Below are positions 41,089 through 46,919 of a stretch of 64,000 nt of DNA, piece by piece. The notes under the pieces were generated by a model that saw only the letters and a list, made by a program, of their open reading frames with translations, was not told the DNA's origin and searched no databases. Origin of the DNA: Planctomycetota bacterium (GTDB lineage Bacteria > Planctomycetota > UBA8742 > UBA2392); NCBI GenBank assembly GCA_015075515.1, contig JABTUE010000001.1, positions 949,001 through 1,013,000 of the forward strand. The letters are read 5' to 3'. How positions within the stretch are numbered: position 1 is the first letter of the stretch; each line of letters opens with the position of its first letter. The position numbers and the translations under genes were made by a program.

Positions 41089-43332
41089 TCAGTTTTTCGC
41101 GGGTTTGATCAGCACGATCTCGCCGTCCACCAGAAGAAGGATTTCTCCTTCCAGTGAGACGCAGGACGCGCGCCCCTGGTTCTCAAGTTTTTCCACCAGC
41201 GCGGTGTATTCGGGTGTGCCGACAGTGATTTCGCGGGCGGGCTTGATCTGCGCGGCCCTGTCCAGCAGGCGGCTGTCCACCCAGCGCCCGCCGCGTTCAA
41301 AAAACGCGCGGTCGTTGGCCTGTTGCACTTTGCCAACGCTGACGCGGTTCAGCTTGTCGTCCATCCACTCGTTGCGTTTGTTTTCCTTGTGCTGCTTTTT
41401 CATTTCGTCATTGTTGGCGCTCTGGCTTACGCCGGCGCTTCCGGTGCGTTGCTGCTGGCCGCGGGCGCGCAGGTTGTTCCAGGCCGCGACCTGCACGTCT
41501 TCTTTCTTGCTCAAATCCGTGCCCTCAAGCGCCAGAAACGCCGTGTATTCGGTCAGGATGCCGAACTCGGTGGAAAGCCGGATGATCTCGTCAATCAGTT
41601 CGCGGTAGGCGTTGATGCCGGGCTGGGCGCCCAGCGGCAGGTCCGCCCCGGCCTGGCGGATAGCGTCCACCAGCATGCCGACCTTGCGGCCGGCCCACAG
41701 ACGGGGCACAAACGAGTTGCGCGTGGTGGCATTGTCCAGAGCAAAGGTGAACTTGAACTCGCGCGGGGTGCCCAGGTAGTTGCCCTTGAGGCTGAACTCC
41801 AGCGGCGCGTCGCCGGTGTAGCGACCCAGAAGCACGAGTTGTTCACCTTCGTACAGGTCGGCCATTGTGCCGGGCAGAACTTCGGTGACACGCACGCCGC
41901 CGGCGCCGTCACGGGGCAGGGCCAGCTCTGGCGATGCCATCACCGGGCCGTGCAGGCGCCGGGCCACGTCAGCAACCTTGATTTCAACGTCTTCACCGGG
42001 CAGGACGAACGTGGGGCTGCCGCGGGTGGTGTCGCTGATGGCCTCCAGCAACGGGGCGTTGACATCCACACCGACGCCGAAGGTGAACACGCGCCGCGCG
42101 TGCGGGTTGTGGTTTACAGCCAGTTCCCGGATTGCCTTTTCGCCGGTGTTGCCGATGGTCGGCAGACCGTCGGTCAGAAACAGCACCATCGGCAGGCTGT
42201 CGGCCACGGGTTTCTGGCGCAGGGCCTCGATCAGCGCGTCGTGGATGTTGGTGCCGCCCAAAGGGCGCAGATTGCTCAGGAATGTCCGGGCCGATTTTTC
42301 GTTGACCTCGGTACGTGGCATCGGCACGGCAAACAGCGTGTCCACCTGGTCGCTGTAGGCAATCACGTTGAAGTGTTCGTCTTCCGCCAGACCGGCAATC
42401 ACCTGCAGTGCCGCGGCGCGGGCCTGCTTCCATTTATCGCCGGCCATGCTGCCGCTGCGATCCAGCACGATGGTTACCTCGCGCGGGATGCGGCGCTTGC
42501 TGTCGGCGGGTCTGGGCGGCAGGCCTGCGATCATCAGAAAGTAGCCGCCGCCGACCTTGGGATCCGGATAGGCAAACAGGCTGGCGGCGACTCCCTCGCC
42601 GCCGACCAGATAGCTCAGGCGGAACGGCCCCGGGTCCAGGCGCGATTTTTCGGTCACCGAAACGCGCAGCACCTGGTCGGATTTGCGTTCGGTGTTCAGT
42701 TCGTGACTGGGCGAATACACGCCGGCGATCGGGCGCGTGCTGTTCAGCGTGGCGTGGATAGCCCACGGAATGCGATAACTCAGGGCTTCGCTGCGCGGCA
42801 GTTCGTAGTCCACGCGCGCGCCGTTGGCCGGCAGAACGTGGTCATAGCTGAAGCGAATTTCCTGGTTGCCGCCCGCGGGCACCGGAAACACGCTGGTTCG
42901 CACCAGGCTCAGGCCCGAAAACTGCATGATCGCGGGGTCCTTGTATCGGCGCACGATGTCGTCGTAGATGCGCCGGGCCTCGACCACCGGCAGCAGCACG
43001 GCCGAGGGCTCAGCGCCGGCGCCGTCGAAGTCAAACCGGCCGATCACACAGCCCATCGGCACCGGCAGCAGCATTTCGGCCTCGGCCATGGCCCGGCCGG
43101 GGTTGTGCAGCTTGATCACCAGACTGGTGGTTGCGGCCTGGTCTACCACCTTGATCTGCACGTTCACGCCCGTGATCTGCACCGGCTGCGGCGCGGCAGA
43201 GAAGTTGCGTGCCTGGGGCACAATTGCGTTGGCGTGCAGCGGGCGGGCAGAAAGCCGCATGTCGGGCTGGACCGGAGCCTGGGCAAGCAGCGGCACGGCG
43301 CACAGGGCAAACAAGGAAAGCAGCAGACGCAT
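41089..43332 (-). CDS. VIT and vWA domain protein (inter-alpha-trypsin-inhibitor heavy-chain type)
   Basis: The ATG at 43332 follows GGAGAA and starts a signal peptide ('MRLLLSLFALCAVPLLAQA'). In the 747-residue product, residues about 50-190 form a VIT domain ('GVNVQIKVVDQAATTSLVIKLHN', 'VVEARRIYDDIVRRYKDPAI'). This is followed by a vWA domain with the MIDAS 'VLDRSGSMAGDKW' (Asp291), 'LGGTNIHDAL' and 'FLTDGLPTIGN'. The C-terminal region holds helical and Gln/Lys-rich segments and 'FGILTEYTAFLALEGTDL', typical of bacterial VIT proteins. Such proteins are exported or membrane-associated and poorly characterised. It is the first gene of a two-gene operon with the vWA gene. Confidence 0.85.
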   Translation of the reverse strand: MRLLLSLFALCAVPLLAQAPVQPDMRLSARPLHANAIVPQARNFSAAPQPVQITGVNVQIKVVDQAATTSLVIKLHNPGRAMAEAEMLLPVPMGCVIGRFDFDGAGAEPSAVLLPVVEARRIYDDIVRRYKDPAIMQFSGLSLVRTSVFPVPAGGNQEIRFSYDHVLPANGARVDYELPRSEALSYRIPWAIHATLNSTRPIAGVYSPSHELNTERKSDQVLRVSVTEKSRLDPGPFRLSYLVGGEGVAASLFAYPDPKVGGGYFLMIAGLPPRPADSKRRIPREVTIVLDRSGSMAGDKWKQARAAALQVIAGLAEDEHFNVIAYSDQVDTLFAVPMPRTEVNEKSARTFLSNLRPLGGTNIHDALIEALRQKPVADSLPMVLFLTDGLPTIGNTGEKAIRELAVNHNPHARRVFTFGVGVDVNAPLLEAISDTTRGSPTFVLPGEDVEIKVADVARRLHGPVMASPELALPRDGAGGVRVTEVLPGTMADLYEGEQLVLLGRYTGDAPLEFSLKGNYLGTPREFKFTFALDNATTRNSFVPRLWAGRKVGMLVDAIRQAGADLPLGAQPGINAYRELIDEIIRLSTEFGILTEYTAFLALEGTDLSKKEDVQVAAWNNLRARGQQQRTGSAGVSQSANNDEMKKQHKENKRNEWMDDKLNRVSVGKVQQANDRAFFERGGRWVDSRLLDRAAQIKPAREITVGTPEYTALVEKLENQGRASCVSLEGEILLLVDGEIVLIKPAKN

Positions 43333-43421
43333 GGCGTTCTCCACGGGGGCATGATTGCCCACGGAAAGAATACCCCGGCGGTGGCGGCGCTTTTGTAACG
43401 GGGGCGTAAAAGGCAGTGTTG

Positions 43422-44402
43422 TCAGGCCGTGATCACGACCTTGCCGAACGGGCCCGCGGCAAGGGCCTGAAACGCCCTGGCGGCCTCGTCAAAACGGACG
43501 CGCTGGTCAACTACGGGCTTCAGGTTGTGCCGGGTCATGAACGCTGCCAGTTCCGCAAGGTCGTCACGCGAACCCACATAGATGCCGCGCAGGGTCGCGG
43601 CCTTGTAGACCAGCGGCTGGACGTTGACGCCCTGGGTGATGCCGGTCAGGCGGCCCAGCAGCGCCAGTGTGCCGCCCGCCGCCAGGGCGTTGAGCGACTG
43701 CTGGAACGTTTTTGCCCCGCCGGTTTCGACCACCAGGTTCGCGCCGCCGCAGAGGCTCAGCACTTCTTTGTCCCACTCGGGCGTTGTGTGGTAGTTGATG
43801 CCGTGATCGGCGCCCAGCGCCCTGGCCCAGGCCAGCTTTTCGTCGCTGCGGCTGGTGATGATCACGCGCGCCCCCAGGGCCTTGGCCAGTTGCAGCGCAA
43901 AGATCGAAACGCCGCCGGTGCCCAGGGTCAGGACGGTCTGGCCCGGCTGCAGCCAGCGCAGGGCATTGAAAGCCGTGACGCCGGCACAGGGCAGTGTGGC
44001 GGCCTCGGCCGGTGACAGGTGCGGCGGAACGGGCGTCAGTGAGGCCGTGGGAAAGATTCGCAGTTCGCACAGCGTACCGGGCAGGCCAAAACCCAGATCA
44101 CTGCCGTAGTGCTCGGGTCGAATCGGGCCTTGTATCCAGCGTTGCAGAAAGCAGGGCATGACGCGGGCGCCAACCTTGAACCCGTCTGTGCCGGGTCCGG
44201 TGGCAACAACTTCGCCGGCAGCGTCGGACAATGGCACCAGGGGGCTGAGTTTGGGCGTGCCGTATTCGCCGCGCAGGATCATCAGGTCGCGGTAGTTCAG
44301 CGCCCAGGCGTCCAGTCGCACCAGCACTTCGCCCGGCCCCGGTACCGGGTCAGGCGCGACTGATAGGGTCAACTTGCCGGATTCAAGCTGCCATTGGCGC
44401 AT
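43422..44402 (-). CDS. Medium-chain dehydrogenase/reductase (zinc-less alcohol dehydrogenase/quinone reductase type)
   Basis: The 326-residue oxidoreductase has the GroES-like N-terminal domain ('PGPGEVLVRLDAWALNYRDLMILRGEYG') and a Rossmann domain with 'TLGTGGVSIFALQLAKALGARVIITSRSDEKLAWARALGA'. 'NYRDLM' replaces the catalytic zinc Cys of classical alcohol dehydrogenases, which points to the quinone-reductase-like branch using NADPH. The substrate is unknown. It lies downstream of the HNH gene on the same strand, with a strong stem-loop between them. No good ribosome site precedes the ATG. Confidence 0.85.
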   Translation of the reverse strand: MRQWQLESGKLTLSVAPDPVPGPGEVLVRLDAWALNYRDLMILRGEYGTPKLSPLVPLSDAAGEVVATGPGTDGFKVGARVMPCFLQRWIQGPIRPEHYGSDLGFGLPGTLCELRIFPTASLTPVPPHLSPAEAATLPCAGVTAFNALRWLQPGQTVLTLGTGGVSIFALQLAKALGARVIITSRSDEKLAWARALGADHGINYHTTPEWDKEVLSLCGGANLVVETGGAKTFQQSLNALAAGGTLALLGRLTGITQGVNVQPLVYKAATLRGIYVGSRDDLAELAAFMTRHNLKPVVDQRVRFDEAARAFQALAAGPFGKVVITA

Positions 44403-44419
44403 GGGAGCAGGGTAGCAAA

Positions 44420-44450
44420 CACAGCCGGGGGCAGGATGCCCCCGGCTGTG
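44420..44450 (-). terminator. Long perfect hairpin between the HNH and dehydrogenase genes
   Basis: A perfect 14-bp stem (44420-44433 with 44437-44450) has a three-base loop. On the minus strand only TTTG follows, so it is a moderate terminator candidate for the HNH gene. Confidence 0.55.
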
Positions 44451-44477
44451 GCAGGCTGGAAGCCCGCCTCACAACAG

Positions 44478-45062
44478 CTAAGCCTGGATGAACGGCGCCC
44501 AGGACTTCATTACGTCAATGCCCTGCAGGAACAACTGTTCGCGCGTGGGCTGGTACGGCTCGCGTACCAGCTTCATGCCGACTTCTGTGGGCAGGTTGTC
44601 GGCCTTGCGGTGATTGCACGCGCCGCAGGCCAGCACACAGTTCAGCCACGACGTGACGCCGCCGCGCGACTGGGGCACGATGTGGTCAATCGTCATGTCC
44701 TTGCCGCGCACGTGGCCGTTGCAGTACTGGCACCGGCCGTCGTCACGGTCATAGATACCGCGGCGCGAATAGGGCACGCCCCGGTTGGGGTAGCCCGCAA
44801 AGCGCGACAGTGTCACAACCTCAGGCTTGCGCACGAACAGGCTGGCGGTGCGCAGATAGTCGCGCTCAATCACATGGGCGTCCACCGGCACAGCCTTGTC
44901 GGCCAGCCACTGGTCCCAAGTGAAAAGCTGAAAGGTTTCAGCCTCGACGACGCGGGCGCGGCCGCGGAACACCATGTTCATGGCCTTGCGCAGCGGCACG
45001 GTGGCAATCGGCTGCCACACGCGGTTGAGTGTCAGGACGCGGTTGTTTTCGATGCGGGCCAT
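44478..45062 (-). CDS. HNH endonuclease family protein
   Basis: The 194-residue protein contains a C-terminal HNH nuclease domain with zinc-finger cysteines: 'RCQYCNG', 'MTIDHIVPQSRGGVTSWLNCVLACGACNHRKADNLP'. The His-Asn-His positions and two CxxC pairs are complete. The N-terminal part ('ARIENNRVLTLNRVWQPIATVPLRKAMNMVF') is the conserved domain of a widespread bacterial family whose substrate is not settled. It lies downstream of the tRNA array on the same strand, about 130 bases after the last tRNA, with no clear terminator between them, so read-through is possible. A role with the array is only suggested by position. Confidence 0.85.
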   Translation of the reverse strand: MARIENNRVLTLNRVWQPIATVPLRKAMNMVFRGRARVVEAETFQLFTWDQWLADKAVPVDAHVIERDYLRTASLFVRKPEVVTLSRFAGYPNRGVPYSRRGIYDRDDGRCQYCNGHVRGKDMTIDHIVPQSRGGVTSWLNCVLACGACNHRKADNLPTEVGMKLVREPYQPTREQLFLQGIDVMKSWAPFIQA

Positions 45063-45077
45063 GGTGTTTGAGTGCGC

Positions 45078-45170
45078 AGTTCGGAGTCCTGAGTTCTGTG
45101 GCCTTCCCTCATTAGAACGGTTTGCGCCCCTCAAGGTGATGCAGTTTTTTTGGACTCTGCACTCCGAACT
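45078..45170. repeat. Inverted repeat between the tRNA array and the HNH gene
   Basis: The 10-base word AGTTCGGAGT (45078-45087) recurs inverted at 45161-45170, within larger imperfect copies built from GAGT, TTCGGAG and CTGAGTTC words. A T7 tract lies at 45144-45150 on the plus strand. It resembles the 'GTTCGGAGTTCGGAGT' intergenic repeats seen in many environmental genomes. Confidence 0.4.
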
Positions 45171-45194
45171 CGGGACTCCAGACTGGCAGTTTCA

Positions 45195-45264
45195 TGGCAG
45201 GCCGTGAAGGAGTCGAACCCTCCCGGCGGGCTTTGGAGGCCCGCCTGGCCCCGGGCCCCGGCCT
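45195..45264 (-). tRNA. tRNA-Trp (CCA anticodon), shortened D-arm
   Basis: The anticodon stem CGGGC/GCCCG closes the loop CTCCAAA, anticodon CCA. The T-arm is GAGGG-TTCGACT-CCTTC, the discriminator is G, and CCA is encoded. It is only 70 bases long because the D-arm region lacks several bases, position 8 is G, and pair 7:66 is G-A. It is the last gene of the array. Confidence 0.65.
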
Positions 45265-45269
45265 GTGGC

Positions 45270-45344
45270 TGGATCGCAGGGAACGATTCGAACGTTCATT
45301 TCCGGGTTCAGGGCCCGGCGGCCTGCCAGTTGGCCGACCTGCGA
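45270..45344 (-). tRNA. tRNA-Gln (CTG anticodon) with C33
   Basis: A full cloverleaf: acceptor TCGCAGG/CCTGCGA (T1-A72, a glutamine identity pair), D-stem GGCC/GGCC and T-loop TTCGAAT. The anticodon loop is CCCTGAA, so position 33 is C instead of the almost universal T. CCA is encoded. Confidence 0.8.
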
Positions 45345-45433
45345 GTGATGTGCCGTTTCAGAAATGGTGATTGGCCGGCAGTCTCCGCGACTCTGCGTCT
45401 CTGCAAGAAACGCCGTGCGGTGCTGGCCGATAG

Positions 45434-45508
45434 TGGTGGCGGCGGCTGGAGTCGAACCAGCTTGGGCCGGATTATGAGTCCGGTGCACATCCGTTGTGCG
45501 TCGCCGCT
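45434..45508 (-). tRNA. tRNA with CAT anticodon (Met or Ile2), A1-C72 mismatch
   Basis: The anticodon loop CTCATAA sits on CCGGA/TCCGG; D-stem GCAC/GTGC; T-arm GCTGG-TTCGACT-CCAGC; A73 and encoded CCA. The first acceptor pair is an A-C mismatch, reminiscent of initiator tRNA, but the GGG/CCC anticodon-stem signature of initiators is absent. Position 8 is A. An 89-base spacer precedes tRNA-Gln. Confidence 0.75.
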
Positions 45509-45514
45509 GCATGG

Positions 45515-45590
45515 TGGTACGCCTGGTTGGAGTCGAACCAACACCCCGCCGCTTAAGAGGCGGCTGCTCTGCCAGTCGAGCTACAGGCGC
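45515..45590 (-). tRNA. tRNA-Lys (CTT anticodon)
   Basis: A canonical 76-base cloverleaf: GCGCCTG/CAGGCGT acceptor, TAGCTC...GAGC D-arm with GG, anticodon loop CTCTTAA, T-loop TTCGACT, A73, CCA encoded. One base separates it from tRNA-Thr. Confidence 0.9.
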
Positions 45591-45591
45591 A

Positions 45592-45665
45592 TGGAGCCGT
45601 CAGCCGGAGTTCAACCGGCGTCTCGCGCTTACGAGGCGCGGGTCCTGGCGCTGGACGATGACGGC
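45592..45665 (-). tRNA. tRNA-Thr (CGT anticodon)
   Basis: Acceptor GCCGTCA/TGACGGC, D-stem GTCC/GGAC with loop AGCGCCA (no GG pair), anticodon loop CTCGTAA, T-loop TTGAACT (C56 replaced by G). T73, CCA encoded. Confidence 0.8.
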
Positions 45666-45669
45666 AATC

Positions 45670-45743
45670 TGGTTCCCGGTGATCGAGTCGAACGATCATC
45701 ACTGCTTTGTAAGAGCAGGGTCCTGCCCTTGGACGAACCGGGA
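45670..45743 (-). tRNA. tRNA-Val (TAC anticodon)
   Basis: All stems are perfect: TCCCGGT/ACCGGGA, GTCC/GGAC, CTGCT/AGCAG, GATCG/CGATC. Anticodon loop CTTACAA, T-loop TTCGACT, A73, CCA encoded. Four bases lie between it and tRNA-Glu. Confidence 0.9.
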
Positions 45744-45747
45744 ATGC

Positions 45748-45821
45748 TGGCAGGCGCGCGGAGACTTGCACTCCGATCTTTCGGGTGAAAACCGAATATC
45801 CTGCTGGGGGACGACGCGCCC
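45748..45821 (-). tRNA. tRNA-Glu (TTC anticodon)
   Basis: Acceptor GGGCGCG/CGCGCCT (G1-T72), D-loop CCCAGCA without GG, anticodon loop TTTTCAC on TTCGG/CCGAA, T-loop TGCAAGT. G73 as in bacterial tRNA-Glu; CCA encoded. Confidence 0.8.
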
Positions 45822-45826
45822 AAAAC

Positions 45827-45901
45827 TGGCGACCCCACGGGGAATCGAACCCCGACCTCCCGATAGACAGTCGGGTGTCCTGGCCGTTGGACCATGGGGC
45901 C
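45827..45901 (-). tRNA. tRNA-Asp (GTC anticodon)
   Basis: Acceptor GGCCCCA/TGGGGTC, D-stem GTCC/GGAC with a GG-containing loop, anticodon loop CTGTCTA on CCCGA/TCGGG, T-arm CGGGG-TTCGATT-CCCCG. G73 matches the aspartate identity base; CCA encoded. Confidence 0.9.
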
Positions 45902-45905
45902 GTGC

Positions 45906-45979
45906 TGGTAGAGACAGGCGGAATCGAACCGCCGTCTCGCGCTTATCAGGCGCGCGCTCTGCCATTGAGCTATGCCTCT
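45906..45979 (-). tRNA. tRNA-Ile (GAT anticodon)
   Basis: A canonical 74-base cloverleaf: AGAGGCA/TGTCTCT, TAGCTC...GAGC, anticodon loop CTGATAA on CGCGC/GCGCG, T-arm GGCGG-TTCGATT-CCGCC, A73, CCA encoded. Confidence 0.92.
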
Positions 45980-45983
45980 GAAG

Positions 45984-46058
45984 TGGTCGGCTCGGGTGGA
46001 TTCAAACCACCATTTCAGCCTTCGCCGGGCTGGATCCTGTTCATTAGAAGACGAGCCG
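45984..46058 (-). tRNA. tRNA-Arg (GCG anticodon) with G33
   Basis: Acceptor CGGCTCG/CGAGCCG, anticodon stem CAGCC/GGCTG with loop CGGCGAA: anticodon GCG, and position 33 is G. The D-loop lacks GG; the T-loop is TTTGAAT. A73, CCA encoded. Bacteria normally read CGN codons with an ACG tRNA, so a GCG anticodon is unusual. Confidence 0.7.
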
Positions 46059-46063
46059 GAATG

Positions 46064-46138
46064 TGGAGGACCGATCGGGATTTCAACCCGAACCTCATCC
46101 TTGCAGGGGATGTGTGCTGGCGTTGACACTATCGGCCC
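46064..46138 (-). tRNA. tRNA-Ala (TGC anticodon) with G3-T70 and C33
   Basis: The acceptor GGGCCGA/TCGGTCC contains the G3-U70 wobble pair, the main alanine identity element. The anticodon loop is CCTGCAA (C33). The T-loop is TTGAAAT and the D-loop lacks GG. T73 instead of A73; CCA encoded. Confidence 0.8.
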
Positions 46139-46198
46139 GAACCCGCGCCCCCGCCGGGCGTCGCGGAGATCGCGCCGGCCCGGATGAGGCACGGTTGC

Positions 46199-46274
46199 TG
46201 GAACGCGCGGCGGGAGTTGCACCCGCGGTTTCCTCCCTGGCAAGGAGGCGTCGTAGCTGCTGGACCACGCGCGC
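46199..46274 (-). tRNA. tRNA-Gly (GCC anticodon)
   Basis: Acceptor GCGCGCG/CGCGCGT (G1-T72), anticodon loop TTGCCAG on CCTCC/GGAGG, T-arm GCGGG-TGCAACT-CCCGC, T73 as in bacterial tRNA-Gly, CCA encoded. The D-loop lacks GG. A 60-base spacer separates it from tRNA-Ala; no further tRNA fits there. Confidence 0.8.
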
Positions 46275-46312
46275 CCGTGAAACGGCACGGTTTTCAAAGA
46301 GCACGGCAAGTC

Positions 46313-46386
46313 TGGCGGGCTGCCCCGGTCTCGATCCGGGATCTCCGCGGCTTCAACGCGGCGCTTTTCCGTTAAGCCAGCAACCC
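46313..46386 (-). tRNA. tRNA-Phe (GAA anticodon)
   Basis: Acceptor GGGTTGC/GCAGCCC (one G-T pair), D-arm GCTT-AACGGAA-AAGC, anticodon loop TTGAAGC on CCGCG/CGCGG, T-loop ATCGAGA (T54 replaced). G73, CCA encoded. Its 5' end directly abuts the CCA of tRNA-His. Confidence 0.8.
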
Positions 46387-46459
46387 TGGGTGCAGGCGCG
46401 GATTCGAACCGCCCCGCCGCGTTCACAGCGCGGCATGCTGCCGCTACACCAGCCTGCAC
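46387..46459 (-). tRNA. tRNA-His (GTG anticodon) with G-1:C73
   Basis: The anticodon loop CTGTGAA sits on CCGCG/CGCGG. An extra 5' G faces C73, the defining histidine identity pair, on acceptor TGCAGGC/GCCTGCA. The T-stem is one pair short (GCGG/CCGC), so the gene is 73 bases. CCA encoded. Confidence 0.85.
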
Positions 46460-46460
46460 A

Positions 46461-46538
46461 TGGTCGGGACGGCGGGATTCGAACCCGCGTTTTCCTGCCT
46501 CCGGCGCAGGCGGGGATCTCCGGCTCCCCCGCGTCCCG
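46461..46538 (-). tRNA. tRNA-Pro (CGG anticodon) with C33, first gene of the array
   Basis: Perfect acceptor CGGGACG/CGTCCCG, D-arm GGGGA-GCCGGAGA-TCCCC, anticodon loop GCCGGAG on CCTGC/GCAGG (C33), T-arm GCGGG-TTCGAAT-CCCGC. A73 and CCA encoded. Position 8 is C. One base separates it from tRNA-His. Confidence 0.75.
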
Positions 46539-46736
46539 TCAAGCTTTTCTGTTCACCAACGACAGCGGGGACTCCAGGCCGGAGTCCCCGCTTGTGCGTG
46601 GCGCGATTCAGTCTCGCGCCGGTGGACCCTGGCCAATGCCCGCAGCCTGCCCGTCAGCCGTATGAACTTTCGGGGCGGCTTCGCGCTCGAATCGGATGTG
46701 CATGCGCGTGTTCATGGAAATTGCACCTCAACAGGA
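46539..46736 (-). other. 5' leader of the tRNA array with two stem-loops
   Basis: Between the promoter and the first tRNA the minus-strand transcript can form a 7-bp hairpin with a seven-base loop (46600-46606 with 46614-46620). It can also form a perfect 11-bp hairpin (46565-46575 with 46581-46591). The first has arm-like proportions of a tRNA but no full cloverleaf fits. The structures may guide processing. With the promoter and operator, this accounts for most of the 380-base gap before rtcB. Confidence 0.4.
46608..46715 (-). CDS. Possible 35-residue leader ORF ahead of the tRNA array
   Basis: An ATG at 46715 follows GAGG by ten bases and opens a 35-codon frame (start MNTRMHIRFEREAAPK) that ends before the first tRNA. 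There is no recognisable domain, and short frames are common by chance in GC-rich DNA. Listed only because of its position and ribosome-site-like sequence. Confidence 0.2.
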   Translation of the reverse strand: MNTRMHIRFEREAAPKVHTADGQAAGIGQGPPARD

Positions 46737-46765
46737 ACCATACTTCATAACTATTGACGTGTCAA
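46737..46765 (-). promoter_or_regulatory. Promoter of the tRNA array
   Basis: On the minus strand TTGACA (46760-46765) and TATGGT (46737-46742) are separated by exactly 17 bases, predicting a start near 46730. The -35 hexamer lies inside one half of the operator-like dyad. This is the best sigma70-type promoter match in the window. Confidence 0.7.
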
Positions 46766-46787
46766 GATAAATATTGACACGTCAATA
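46752..46787. promoter_or_regulatory. Two-site operator-like dyad between the tRNA array and rtcB
   Basis: Fourteen-base arms (46752-46765 and 46774-46787) form a perfect inverted repeat around an eight-base AT-rich spacer. Each arm is itself a near-palindrome TTGAC-nn-GTCAA. Two sites 22 bases apart, about two helical turns, suit a pair of dimeric repressors or an activator. One covers the -35 of the array promoter, and rtcB lies 130 bases to the right. The regulator is not identifiable here. Confidence 0.6.
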
Positions 46788-46919
46788 CACTGTAACGCCA
46801 CCGCGGCAAGCCAGGTTTCAGAAAACCGCCGAGCCCTGGCGGAATCCGGCCTTGTTGCTGGCCGCAGCCGCAAATGCGGGCACAATGCAACCGGCAGCCG
46901 TTGGGCCGCAGGAGATGCC

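Noticed and set aside
44478..45062. Homing endonuclease within an intron or intein
   Set aside because: The HNH domain is the C-terminal half of a conserved stand-alone bacterial protein. No intron or disrupted gene surrounds it.
45345..45433. Possible tRNA between the Gln and Met genes
   Set aside because: No cloverleaf or TTCnA-type T-loop is present; the sequence looks like a dispersed repeat.
46139..46198. Possible sixteenth tRNA between the Gly and Ala genes
   Set aside because: The 60-base gap is too short, and no T-loop or anticodon stem can be placed.
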